Of a stretch of DNA of 64,000 nt, positions 45,285 to 54,365 are shown one piece after another. Origin of the DNA: Vibrio sp. MEBiC08052 (GTDB lineage: Bacteria; Pseudomonadota; Gammaproteobacteria; Enterobacterales; Vibrionaceae); contig NZ_KQ947475.1 of the NCBI RefSeq assembly GCF_001506075.1, positions 1,564,767 through 1,628,766 on the forward strand. Direction: 5' to 3'. The notes below the pieces were generated by a model. The model was not told the DNA's origin, made no database searches, and saw nothing but the letters and a program-made list of their open reading frames with translations. The translations under genes were made by a program, and so were the position numbers. Positions within the stretch are counted from its first letter, which is position 1. Each line of letters begins with the position of its first letter.

Positions 45285-46931
45285 TTATGTACTCACGTTA
45301 GGGATGAAAATAGAAAAAATGGTACCTTTCGGTTCGGCATGGTCAATCAATATCGTGCCATTGGCCTGAGTAACCAGACGATGAACAAGATATAAACCGA
45401 TACCATGTCCCGGCTGTTCTTTGCTACTGACGCCTTTGGTAAAAAGTGAATCAGAAATTTCTTCGGAGATACCGGTACCATTGTCCGCTACCTCAATGAC
45501 GAATTCGTCTGAGGCATCGGTTAAAAGCAGTGAGATAGTTTTATTACTGCTATCGTTTTTTAAAGTAGCTTCAAAGGCATTGTCAAGTAGATTCCCCAAA
45601 ATTGCGGCCAGTTCGTCGGATGGCATACATTGTGGTTCTTTTTGCATCTGACAGAGCGGATCAAAATCTAACTGTAAACCGAGTTCTTTTGCGCGACTAT
45701 ATTTTCCCAGCAGGAGGCCGGCAACAATACGTGAGCAGAAAGTTTGGGTAATATAATCGATCAGTTGTTGTTGATTTTGGGTTTCTTTCTGAATGGCTTG
45801 AATGGCTTCATCATAAGCGCCAATTTGTACTAATCCTCCGATAGTTGATAATCGATTGGTATATTCATGACTGAGCACGCGAAGGTTTTCCGTATGCTGG
45901 CGGATTTGTGAAATTTGTGATGTCAGGGTATTGATATCATCTCGTCTCCGGAAACTAACGACCCAGCCAATATGTTTTTCGTGATCCCAAATGTTGACCC
46001 GGTTTGCAACCAATGTTTCACCGTTGCAGGTGATCAGCTCATCTTGTTGATCATTGATATCAATCTGACCATGCGGGTTACTCCCCATAAAAAATGAAGC
46101 GGGCGTGACGAATTCAGTAATGGCTCTGCTGAGTAAATACTTGGGTGGATGCGCGATGCCCAATGTCTTGAGTGCGCGGCTATTGACCGACAAAATTTCG
46201 CCTTGGGTACTGACAGCGATAATGCCTTCATAAACACTTTGTAAGATTGAACTGTGTAAGCGCAGAGATAGGGCAATTTCTTCCGGTTCCATATCGAACA
46301 TTTGTTGTTTGATATGTTTGGTAAATAACCAAGCACCGAGCATGGATAAAATCAGCAGAGCAAATACGGCATAAAAAAGCGGATAGGAATAAAATGCCAA
46401 CCAGTCACTGATATTATTCACCAAGTACCCAACGGAGATAACCCCGATAATCTCATTGTGTTGATTAATAATTGCCGACTTCCCACGGATCGCAAATCCT
46501 AAACTACCTTTTCTTAAAGACGAATAATATTCCCCGTATTTTAACGCGCGGACGTTATCACCGCCCTGCATCGGAAAACCAACCTTATCTGAGTCAGGGT
46601 GAGCCAGTCGAATCCCTTTTTTGTTGCCGACAACAATGAAATCAGCATCGGAGATGGCTTGTAGTTCGTGGACGGTCTGCTGAATGGCTTCAACATTGTG
46701 CTGTTCGATGTTTTGAATCAATACTTTATTATGTGCAATCTCTCGAGCCTGAATGACAGCTTTGGTACTAAATTGATGTTCGAGGCTTTCACTAAGCGTG
46801 AGATGAAAAAAGACCGTGACCAGTATTAATTGAATAGAAATAACAAAAATAAGCAGAAGTGCAACCCTGAGTCGGAATGAAAGCTTCTGACATATATGTG
46901 TATGAGCGGCTTGAAAGATCGTTTTGAGCAT
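45285..46931 (-). CDS. citA: CitA/DpiB-type citrate sensor histidine kinase (copy 2)
   Basis: The 548-residue kinase has membrane helices at about 22-44 and 182-204 around a periplasmic sensor with R108 and H111 in IRLAHP and R149 and K151 in RGKS, the positions that hold citrate in Klebsiella CitA. A PAS domain follows (about 225-330), then H355 in LSHEYTNRLST and HATPase motifs including GHGIGLYLVHRL. ATG 46931 is chosen; a TTG nine codons upstream is unsupported. Two-gene operon with citB; citS lies 285 bp upstream on the same strand. Confidence 0.92.
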   Translation of the reverse strand: MLKTIFQAAHTHICQKLSFRLRVALLLIFVISIQLILVTVFFHLTLSESLEHQFSTKAVIQAREIAHNKVLIQNIEQHNVEAIQQTVHELQAISDADFIVVGNKKGIRLAHPDSDKVGFPMQGGDNVRALKYGEYYSSLRKGSLGFAIRGKSAIINQHNEIIGVISVGYLVNNISDWLAFYSYPLFYAVFALLILSMLGAWLFTKHIKQQMFDMEPEEIALSLRLHSSILQSVYEGIIAVSTQGEILSVNSRALKTLGIAHPPKYLLSRAITEFVTPASFFMGSNPHGQIDINDQQDELITCNGETLVANRVNIWDHEKHIGWVVSFRRRDDINTLTSQISQIRQHTENLRVLSHEYTNRLSTIGGLVQIGAYDEAIQAIQKETQNQQQLIDYITQTFCSRIVAGLLLGKYSRAKELGLQLDFDPLCQMQKEPQCMPSDELAAILGNLLDNAFEATLKNDSSNKTISLLLTDASDEFVIEVADNGTGISEEISDSLFTKGVSSKEQPGHGIGLYLVHRLVTQANGTILIDHAEPKGTIFSIFIPNVST

Positions 46932-47180
46932 AACGTTATAAAGGCTGATTGTTATCAAAGGCTGTAGTTATCAGGTGATTATATCGATTCTATGGATGAA
47001 TAGAATTGACATGTGTGGTTCAAAATTCATTTTAAGTATTGAACCCTCTGTGTTTCCGTAACTGCTCTCTGCATAACCATTGATAAATACAATTCAGTTC
47101 GATGGGTTGGTACGGTCATGAACGTGTGATTCGTGCTGTCATATCATGAATGGTTCCAGAAGCGAGGTGTCACGGGTCAG

Positions 47181-47200
47181 AGCGCGTCGGATGACGCGCT
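47181..47200 (-). terminator. GC-rich hairpin after citS
   Basis: Perfect 8-bp stem AGCGCGTC / GACGCGCT, 15 nt beyond the citS stop on the minus strand; no T tract. Could stabilise the 3' end or act as a weak terminator before citA. Confidence 0.5.
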
Positions 47201-47215
47201 ACAAAGAAAGGAAAA

Positions 47216-48559
47216 TCACATAAATATCCCGAATACCACACTGGCGATGATGAGGACAATTCCACCACCAAGACGAGAGGATATTTGGGCGTAAGAGAGT
47301 AAGTTCATCCGGTTAGAAGCTGCCAGTACTTCAAGGTCGCCAGAACCACCTCGGTTCGCCATACACAGACCGGCCGTGATTGAAGATTCAACTGGGTAAA
47401 ATCCCATCATCCAACCACCGAGTGCTGCGCCGAAAATTGCACCGAACACAATGAGTGTCGCGATAATGACATTGATGAAAGTTAAGGCATTCATCACTTC
47501 ACCCAGATCGGTATAAGCAATACCGACACCGACCATCAAAACCCAGAGCAACTGTTTTGAGAAGAAGGAAGACAGACGTTTTGCACCTTCTTTTATTTCA
47601 TCAGAGCAAAGACCTGCACCGTTGATGAGTGCAACAATGATGACCATGTAAGCGAATGTATGAATTTTGATATCGCCAAATCCGGGAAGAATATGCTTGG
47701 ATAGTGAGGCTGATAACGTGTAAACGCAGGCCGCAAGCATGAGACCAATCGCGATTTCGCGAGGGGTGATTGTTGGTGTTTTGACTTCTTCGCCAACATT
47801 GAATTTTGACTTGCGTAGCAGTTCTCCGTTACCCGTTAATGAAGGGATTTTCTCTCCTAAACCATTCAGAATTGCTGCTGCAATAATTGCCACAATATTG
47901 GCAATGGTAAGAATCGCAATCGCAACCGAGTAGTATTGTTCTTTTGAACCGCCAGTCACGGACTCGTAAATTTCAGACAGAGGAATAGCACCGGCACCAT
48001 TACCGCCGCCCATGATTGGGAGTACGTACAGCATCATAATTCGATCCACCGGAATACCGAAGATCAAACCCCCCAGAATGCCAAGGATTGATGCACCGGC
48101 TACCGCTGCGAGAATCGTTGGAATATAGCCGACTAAGGAACGTAACAGGAGCCTTCTGTTGACTGCCAGAATCGAACCGGTAATTAGTACTGCAATGAAT
48201 AAGTCGAGGAAGTCAGTTTTTTTCATGACATCAGTGACAGCGGTAATTTCTCTTTGTGTCAGCAGTCCCATATGGACGAACCAGGCTGCGACAAGAAAAA
48301 TCATCACAGGCGCACCGCCAATATATTTATTGAATATCGGTAGACGTTTACCGAATTCACCGAATATTGCACCGATGACAAACATAAAACAGAAGCCACC
48401 GACAATATTGTTAGGCAATGTATCTGTAATGTGTGCAGTCAAAACCACAAGAAATAGTAGGGCAAAAAGATGGAATGGTATGCCGAATATTTTTATTTGT
48501 GACAGAAGCGACTGAGCGCTGGGAGCGTCACTTGTTATTCGTAACGTTTTTTCATTCAT
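47216..48559 (-). CDS. citS: Na+/citrate symporter CitS (2-hydroxycarboxylate transporter family)
   Basis: The 447-residue membrane protein matches Klebsiella CitS (446) in length. The two re-entrant loop motifs are visible: LPIMGGGNGAGAIPLSEIY in the first half and AGLCMANRGGSGDLEVL in the second, the latter with the conserved glycines. About eleven helices. It imports citrate with Na+. ATG 48559 (MNEKTLRITSD) is preferred over a TTG nine codons upstream. Divergent from citC over about 280 bp. Confidence 0.95.
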   Translation of the reverse strand: MNEKTLRITSDAPSAQSLLSQIKIFGIPFHLFALLFLVVLTAHITDTLPNNIVGGFCFMFVIGAIFGEFGKRLPIFNKYIGGAPVMIFLVAAWFVHMGLLTQREITAVTDVMKKTDFLDLFIAVLITGSILAVNRRLLLRSLVGYIPTILAAVAGASILGILGGLIFGIPVDRIMMLYVLPIMGGGNGAGAIPLSEIYESVTGGSKEQYYSVAIAILTIANIVAIIAAAILNGLGEKIPSLTGNGELLRKSKFNVGEEVKTPTITPREIAIGLMLAACVYTLSASLSKHILPGFGDIKIHTFAYMVIIVALINGAGLCSDEIKEGAKRLSSFFSKQLLWVLMVGVGIAYTDLGEVMNALTFINVIIATLIVFGAIFGAALGGWMMGFYPVESSITAGLCMANRGGSGDLEVLAASNRMNLLSYAQISSRLGGGIVLIIASVVFGIFM

Positions 48560-48643
48560 AATCAATTTCCGTAGGTGGATGTTCAATTTAACAATTTAGA
48601 TAAAAAAGTGATCCATAATTGTGAAAAAGTTCATTGAATGAAG

Positions 48644-48670
48644 TGACGTTAAAAACGTCAATGACGTTAA
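48644..48670. promoter_or_regulatory. Repeated TGACGTTAA elements in the citS-citC promoter region
   Basis: TGACGTTAA occurs at 48644-48652 and 48662-48670 (18 bp apart), with AACGTCA between them forming an inverted repeat with the first. It is a candidate regulator-binding site, possibly CitB; not matched to any known consensus. Confidence 0.35.
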
Positions 48671-48760
48671 TGGTTTTTATTGTTTTTTTTAATTTAAAAA
48701 CAATAAGATAGGTAATTTAATTCATTAAGTTCATAAAGAGTTTTTAAGCTCGTATATAAA

Positions 48761-48774
48761 GTGATTCATATCAT
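48761..48774. promoter_or_regulatory. FNR/CRP-like palindrome upstream of citC
   Basis: GTGATTCATATCAT fits TTGAT-N4-ATCAA (FNR) with one mismatch in each half and is also near the CRP pattern. It lies 65-78 bp upstream of the citC start. Anaerobic or cAMP control is inferred. Confidence 0.4.
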
Positions 48775-48838
48775 TATTTTATGAATATAAACACCGCAAA
48801 CTATGTCGTGATGAATTTAGTTACAGAGGCAGTACGTC

Positions 48839-49888
48839 ATGTTAGACGAGATATCCTTTTCTCGAGTCCCGATTACGAATCGCTGTAAAATAGGAAAAAT
48901 TCAAACTTTTTTAGCACGTAACGGGTTGGACATTGATGATGATGTGGAATACTTCGTTATCGGAAAACGCGTCTCTGGGCAGATAATCGCGTGTGGGGCG
49001 ATAGCCGGAAAAGTTTTAAAGTCGATTGCGATTGAAAAGGGATGTCGCGGCAGTGGATTATCACTGACTCTGATGACTGAATTAACCAATTTCGCTTATG
49101 AGTTAGGACGCTACAATTTATTTTTGTTTACCAAACCTCAAAATTTTAATTTATTTCGCCAATCTGGTTTTTTTCCGCTTGCGCAAGTCGATGATGCCAT
49201 GATTCTCATGGAAAATAGTCCGAATCGGTTTCAATCTTACTGCCAACAACTCAAACTGATGAAAGTTGCCGGAGATCGCATCGGTGGCATGATCATGAAT
49301 GCCAACCCATTCACATTGGGGCATCAATATCTGGTTGAAAAAGCCTGTGCCGAGTGTGATTGGGTCCATTTATTTGTTGTCCGGGAAGAAGGGAAGGATT
49401 TTTCTTATATTGAACGACTCAATATGATTCGAGCCGGTACACAACACCTGAAAAATATAACGGTCCATCCGGGTTCGGATTATATGATTTCCAGAGCAAC
49501 ATTCCCGACTTACTTCATCAAAGATCAGAAGAAAATCAATTATTGTCATGCTGCACTGGATCTACAGCTGTTTCGTGACGGAGTCGTTCCCGCTTTAGGG
49601 ATCACCCACCGATATGTCGGCACAGAACCGCTTTGTCCGGTCACTAACCATTATAACGAGTCGATGCATTACTGGTTGGGGTCACCGATTGCTCGGCCAA
49701 ATATCATTGAAATTGTAGAAGTCCCTAGAAAGGCTATCGATGGTGAACCTGTGTCCGCGTCCCGAGTACGGCGATTATTGTCTCAGCAACAATATGAGCA
49801 GGTTGCGAAACTGGTACCGAAAACCACCTACAAAATCCTATTTAGTGATGACGTTCAGTGTAATAGACCAAAATCTGTTGCGGCTTGA
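48839..49888 (+). CDS. citC: [Citrate (pro-3S)-lyase] ligase CitC
   Basis: The 349-residue enzyme acetylates the prosthetic group of citrate lyase. The N-terminal third is GNAT-like (about residues 30-125); the rest is a nucleotidyltransferase with MNANPFTLGHQYLVEKA (HxGH-type motif variant) and a C-terminal SASRVRRLL. Length fits the family. It leads citCDEFXG; citD follows 43 nt later. The start is at ATG 48839. Confidence 0.96.
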   Translation: MLDEISFSRVPITNRCKIGKIQTFLARNGLDIDDDVEYFVIGKRVSGQIIACGAIAGKVLKSIAIEKGCRGSGLSLTLMTELTNFAYELGRYNLFLFTKPQNFNLFRQSGFFPLAQVDDAMILMENSPNRFQSYCQQLKLMKVAGDRIGGMIMNANPFTLGHQYLVEKACAECDWVHLFVVREEGKDFSYIERLNMIRAGTQHLKNITVHPGSDYMISRATFPTYFIKDQKKINYCHAALDLQLFRDGVVPALGITHRYVGTEPLCPVTNHYNESMHYWLGSPIARPNIIEIVEVPRKAIDGEPVSASRVRRLLSQQQYEQVAKLVPKTTYKILFSDDVQCNRPKSVAA

Positions 49889-49931
49889 ATGGTATCCCAT
49901 ATAAACATTTAAACTTAGAAAGGCCAATCCA

Positions 49932-50228
49932 ATGGAAATTAAACAACCAGCGTTTGCAGGAACTCTGGAGTCCAGTGATCTTCAGGTTCGAATCGCCCCC
50001 AATCATGAAGGTGGCATCATTGTTCATCTTGATAGTACGGTTCAGCATCAGTTCGGTGAAATCATCAGACATGTTGTTCTCGATTCTCTACAGCAATTGA
50101 AAGTCACCGATGCCATTTTAACGATTGAAGATAAAGGGGCTTTGGATTGTGTGATTCAGGCCCGAGTTCAGGCGGCAGTGATGCGTGCTTGTGGTGTCGA
50201 ACAGATTGATTGGAGTCTATTGTCATGA
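49932..50228 (+). CDS. citD: Citrate lyase acyl carrier protein (gamma subunit) CitD
   Basis: The 98-residue protein carries the phosphoribosyl-dephospho-CoA group on a serine in [16 protein letters not shown] (Ser14 or Ser15). Length equals the family's usual 97-98. Its stop overlaps the citE start (ATGA). The Shine-Dalgarno is GAAAGG. Confidence 0.96.
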   Translation: MEIKQPAFAGTLESSDLQVRIAPNHEGGIIVHLDSTVQHQFGEIIRHVVLDSLQQLKVTDAILTIEDKGALDCVIQARVQAAVMRACGVEQIDWSLLS

Positions 50229-51100
50229 GTCGATTACGCAGAAGTATGTTATTTGTGCCGGGTGCGAACGCCGCAATGTTGAGTAATACCTTTATCTACA
50301 AGCCGGACGCGATTATGTTCGATCTTGAAGATTCGGTCTCATTACGAGAAAAAGATACTGCGCGTATGTTGGTGTATCGTGCATTACAACATCCGTTATA
50401 TCAGGATATTGAAACCGTTGTCCGGGTCAATCCGATTGACTCCAGATTTGGCATCAATGATTTAAATGCCGTGGTGAGAGGAGGAGCTGATGTGGTACGT
50501 CTTCCTAAAACTGATACGGCTCACGATGTGACGCTGATGGCGAGCCAAATTGAACAAATTGAGAAAGCTTGTGGTCGTGCTGTTGGAAGTACCAAACTCT
50601 TGGCTGCAATTGAAAGTGCCCAAGGGATCAACAATGCAGTCGAGATCGCGCACAGCTCCTCCCGACTGATTGGGATTGCGTTGGGGGCTGAAGATTATGT
50701 TCGTGATCTGAGAACAAACCGCTCCCCGGAAGGGACGGAGTTACTGTTTGCCCGATGTAGCATTCTTCAGGCTGCTCGAGCTGCCGGTATTATGGCATTT
50801 GATACGGTTTACTCGGATGCTAACAATGAAGCAGGGTTTCTCCGCGAGGCTGAGCACATCAAACAGCTTGGATTTGATGGCAAATCACTGATTAACCCAC
50901 GTCAAATCGATCTACTTCACAATGTCTACGCACCGACCCAAAAAGAGGTCGATTATGCTTATGCCGTCATTGAAGCGGCTGAAGAAGCAGAACAGCAAGG
51001 GCTAGGGGTTGTGTCTCTCAACGGTAAAATGGTCGATAGCCCAATCATTGAACGTGCACGCTGGACATTGCAACGTGCTGAATCCGGTATCAAACAATAG
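50225..51100 (+). CDS. citE: Citrate lyase beta subunit CitE (citryl-CoA lyase)
   Basis: The 291-residue TIM-barrel enzyme cleaves citryl-thioester to oxaloacetate and acetyl-thioester. It begins [18 protein letters not shown], with Asp/Glu motif [31 protein letters not shown] and [12 protein letters not shown]. Start ATG 50225 overlaps citD's stop; the frame five codons longer lies in citD. Confidence 0.96.
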   Translation: MSRLRRSMLFVPGANAAMLSNTFIYKPDAIMFDLEDSVSLREKDTARMLVYRALQHPLYQDIETVVRVNPIDSRFGINDLNAVVRGGADVVRLPKTDTAHDVTLMASQIEQIEKACGRAVGSTKLLAAIESAQGINNAVEIAHSSSRLIGIALGAEDYVRDLRTNRSPEGTELLFARCSILQAARAAGIMAFDTVYSDANNEAGFLREAEHIKQLGFDGKSLINPRQIDLLHNVYAPTQKEVDYAYAVIEAAEEAEQQGLGVVSLNGKMVDSPIIERARWTLQRAESGIKQ

Positions 51101-51113
51101 AAGGTAGTGTGTT

Positions 51114-52640
51114 ATGAGTGTCAGTACGTTAAATAATCCAATTTCGCTTGATGAACTGGAAATCCATTCATTAACGCCCTATACAAGAGCCAACGCAATT
51201 ACACCGCATCTGGTTGAAGAACGATTTAAGAAAAGAAGAAAACTGAAAGGCTCGCTTGAGCAGGCCATTAAAGAGCTCGGTTTGACTGATGGTATGACGA
51301 TTTCTTTTCATCATGCATTTCGTGGCGGAGATAAAACCATCAATGCAGTGATGGATGTCATTGCCAGAATGGGGTTCAAAGACTTAACTTTAGCTTCCAG
51401 CTCTCTGACTTCGATTCATGCACCATTAATTGAACATATCCGTAATGGTGTGGTGCGTAAAATTTATACCTCTGGATTACGGGGTGAGCTTGCTGAAGCC
51501 ATTTGCCGAGGATTACTGGAAGAGCCAGTTCATATTCACTCACATGGCGGACGTGTTCACTTAGTCCAAAATGGTGAAATCCATATTGATATCGCATTTA
51601 TCGGCGTGCCATGTAGTGATGAATTTGGGAATGCCAACGGTATTCAAGGCAAGTCACGTTGCGGTTCTTTAGGTTATGCACAGGTTGATGCGCAATATGC
51701 GGATCGAGTTGTTATTCTGACGGAATCAATCGTTGACTATCCAAACGCGCCAGCCTCAATTCGTCAGGACTGTGTCGATGCCGTTGTTCAGGTCGCAGAA
51801 GTCGGTGATCCGGATAAAATCGGGGGTGATGCAACTCGAATGACCACCAACCCTCGTGAATTATTGATTGCAAAACATGCGGCTGAGGTTATTGAACACT
51901 CCGGTTATTTTCAGTCGGGTTTTTCTTTACAAACGGGTTCCGGCGGTGCTTCTCTCGCAGTGACACGTTTCCTGAAAGATAAGATGATCAAGCATAACAT
52001 TGTGGCATCTTTCGGTCTGGGCGGTATTACTGCCACTATGGTTGATTTACATGAGCAGGGTTTGATTGAAACGTTGCTGGATGTTCAGTGTTTTGATTCG
52101 GTGGCTGCTGACTCTTTGTCTCGTAACCCGAACCATCATGAAATCTCAGCCAATGAATACGCCAATCCTTCCTCAAAAGGGGCCGTCGTTGATCGGTTGG
52201 ATGTGGTGATTCTCAGCGCTTTAGAAATCGATATGCAATTTAATGTCAATGTGATTACGGGCTCTGATGGGGTGATTCGTGGCGCTTCCGGTGGTCATTG
52301 TGATACTGCTGCGGCTGCGAATTTAACGATTGTTGTCGCACCATTGGTTCGGGGGCGGATTCCGACGGTTGTAGAGCGGGTGACGAATGTCGTGACTCCG
52401 GGTGCATCGGTTGACGTGTTAGTCACTGATCATGGCATCGCTGTGAATCCGAGACGTGAAGACCTGATCGAGCGGCTGAATGCGATTTCAATTCCGGTTT
52501 ATTCTATCGATACATTGCAGGCACGAGCTGAATTGATTACCGGTAAGCCTGAGCCGATTCAATTTACCGACAGAACAATTGCCTTTGTGCGTTATCGGGA
52601 TGGTTCTGTCATTGATGTGATTAAAGAGGTTGCTCAATGA
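51114..52640 (+). CDS. citF: Citrate lyase alpha subunit CitF
   Basis: The 508-residue acyltransferase subunit exchanges acetyl for citrate on the carrier protein. CoA-transferase family features include TISFHHAFRGGDKTINAVMD, FIGVPCSDEFGNANGI, GFSLQTGSGGASLAVT and GGHCDTAAAANLTIVVAPL. It lies 13 nt after citE, and its stop overlaps citX by 4 nt. Confidence 0.97.
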   Translation: MSVSTLNNPISLDELEIHSLTPYTRANAITPHLVEERFKKRRKLKGSLEQAIKELGLTDGMTISFHHAFRGGDKTINAVMDVIARMGFKDLTLASSSLTSIHAPLIEHIRNGVVRKIYTSGLRGELAEAICRGLLEEPVHIHSHGGRVHLVQNGEIHIDIAFIGVPCSDEFGNANGIQGKSRCGSLGYAQVDAQYADRVVILTESIVDYPNAPASIRQDCVDAVVQVAEVGDPDKIGGDATRMTTNPRELLIAKHAAEVIEHSGYFQSGFSLQTGSGGASLAVTRFLKDKMIKHNIVASFGLGGITATMVDLHEQGLIETLLDVQCFDSVAADSLSRNPNHHEISANEYANPSSKGAVVDRLDVVILSALEIDMQFNVNVITGSDGVIRGASGGHCDTAAAANLTIVVAPLVRGRIPTVVERVTNVVTPGASVDVLVTDHGIAVNPRREDLIERLNAISIPVYSIDTLQARAELITGKPEPIQFTDRTIAFVRYRDGSVIDVIKEVAQ

Positions 52641-53176
52641 CACACATAACAGAAGAAATACCAGTCCATTTGTGCGAGCTACTCGCGTGTAAAGAACAAC
52701 GAGCAAAAACTCAATTATCATGGTTGAAAACTTACGGTGTTCCTTTGGTTTCGTTTAGCATCAATATGCCGGGTCCCGTCAAACTGAATTTGATCAGTGA
52801 ACACATTTTTGCTCAGGGATTAGCGGCACTCGAAGCGACTTGTCATGAGCAGGGGTGGACGCTTATTGCACAGCAAATTCATCACGAAAAAACTGGTCCT
52901 GAGGGTATATTTGCAGTGCAGGGGGTAAGTGCATCGATACTCAAAAAACAGATGATACGCATTGAGAAAACGCATCCGGTAGGACGATTGATGGACTTGG
53001 ATGTAATTGATAAGCAAGGTAAAAGTATTAGCCGTAAAGCTTATCAGATGGGGCGAAGGAAATGCTTGATCTGTCAGGAAGATGCGGTCATCTGTGCCCG
53101 TTCCCGTCGGCATCCGCTTCAGGAGCTTTTGACGAAGATAGAGGAAATGGCTCATGCAGACGAGTACAGTCATTGA
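52637..53176 (+). CDS. citX: Apo-citrate lyase phosphoribosyl-dephospho-CoA transferase CitX
   Basis: The 179-residue enzyme transfers the prosthetic group precursor to CitD. Family motifs seen: LKTYGVPLVSFSINMPGPVK, HPVGRLMDLDVIDKQGKSIS and RKCLICQEDAVICARSRRH. Separate from CitG as in E. coli (not fused as in Haemophilus). Confidence 0.94.
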   Translation: MTHITEEIPVHLCELLACKEQRAKTQLSWLKTYGVPLVSFSINMPGPVKLNLISEHIFAQGLAALEATCHEQGWTLIAQQIHHEKTGPEGIFAVQGVSASILKKQMIRIEKTHPVGRLMDLDVIDKQGKSISRKAYQMGRRKCLICQEDAVICARSRRHPLQELLTKIEEMAHADEYSH

Positions 53177-54116
53177 TTTGCTATTTGACAGACATCAGCA
53201 TGGTCCAGAGGCTGAAAATGTCGATGTGTTACCTTGTCATATTCAAGACCAGTTTCCTTTCGATCAATTCGTAGGCCATCTGGCTTATCATGCCATGATG
53301 CTAGAAGTTCATTTGACACCGAAACCGGGTCTGGTTGATACCGTGAATCAAGGGGCTCATGATGATATGGATCTGGCGTTGTTTGTCCACAGTGCAGAAG
53401 TGCTTGCACCATACATGACTAGTTTTGTTCGAGCGGGTTGGTTGCATCACAATCAATCGCTCTCGTCTCTTTTAGCTGAATTAAGGCCGATAGGTATTGA
53501 TGCTGAAGTCGCAATGTTTCAAGTGACCTCGGGTGTCAATACCCATAAAGGAATGATCTTTTCCATGGGGATCATTTGTGGTGTCGCTGGCTGGCTGCAA
53601 GCCAATCAGCGAGATATCAATGCGCGTGCAATCAGTGAAGCAGTGAGCCAGTGTTGTCAACATCTCGTTTGGGATGAACTTCAGGAAATCGGACGTCGGG
53701 AGCCGATGACGCAAGGAGAAAAACTCTACCAGCAATATGGAGTGACTGGGGCGAGAGGTGAGGCTGCGTCGGGCTTTGGGACGATTATTGTACATGCGTT
53801 GCCTGCCTATCAATCGGCTATAGCGCAAGGGTTCTCGACTGAGCAAGCCTTGTGGCAGACACTGTTGGTCTTGATTGCTCATAATCAAGATACCAATTTA
53901 CTTTCCCGTGGAGGAATGGCCGGATTACTGTATGTTCAGCAATATGCATCTAGTCTGCTGGCGTTCGGGGGAATTGCTCATCCGGATATCGAAGTGGCAT
54001 TAAATCAGTTTGATCGTCATCTGATAGAACGACATCTTAGTCCGGGGGGGAGTGCTGACCTACTGGCCGTAACTTGGCTGATTGCAGAATTGGAGAAAAT
54101 GTTTTCTCTAGATTAA
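53154..54116 (+). CDS. citG: Triphosphoribosyl-dephospho-CoA synthase CitG
   Basis: The 320-residue enzyme makes 2'-(5''-triphosphoribosyl)-3'-dephospho-CoA from ATP and dephospho-CoA. Motifs: LTPKPGLVDTVNQGAHDDMD, TSGVNTHKGMIFSMG, GVTGARGEAASGFG and RHLSPGGSADLLAVTWLIAE. It overlaps citX by 23 nt. The N-terminus is about 30 residues longer than E. coli CitG before the first conserved block (FVGHLAYHAMMLEVHL). Last gene of the operon; a strong terminator follows. Confidence 0.95.
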   Translation: MQTSTVIDLLFDRHQHGPEAENVDVLPCHIQDQFPFDQFVGHLAYHAMMLEVHLTPKPGLVDTVNQGAHDDMDLALFVHSAEVLAPYMTSFVRAGWLHHNQSLSSLLAELRPIGIDAEVAMFQVTSGVNTHKGMIFSMGIICGVAGWLQANQRDINARAISEAVSQCCQHLVWDELQEIGRREPMTQGEKLYQQYGVTGARGEAASGFGTIIVHALPAYQSAIAQGFSTEQALWQTLLVLIAHNQDTNLLSRGGMAGLLYVQQYASSLLAFGGIAHPDIEVALNQFDRHLIERHLSPGGSADLLAVTWLIAELEKMFSLD

Positions 54117-54189
54117 GGATATGTTGAGTTTTCGTCGTTAACTTCTATTCGGTCTAAAGCTAATTCAGATAAATTTGGTGGTACTTTTT

Positions 54190-54224
54190 CTTCGGTAGAT
54201 GACAGTTGCTACCGAAGTTTTTTT
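54190..54224 (+). terminator. Terminator after citG
   Basis: Perfect 9-bp stem CTTCGGTAG / CTACCGAAG with a 10-nt loop, followed by seven T. Confidence 0.92.
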
Positions 54225-54365
54225 ATCGGTGCATTATCAATTATCGATGAAATATACAGTTTATTCGGGGAAGCGATGAAACGCATTTTGTATTGAGTTT
54301 ATGACTGAACGTTGCTCAGATTGGTTACAACATGCGCTTCATGCTGATTGGATTAAATCAATTAT

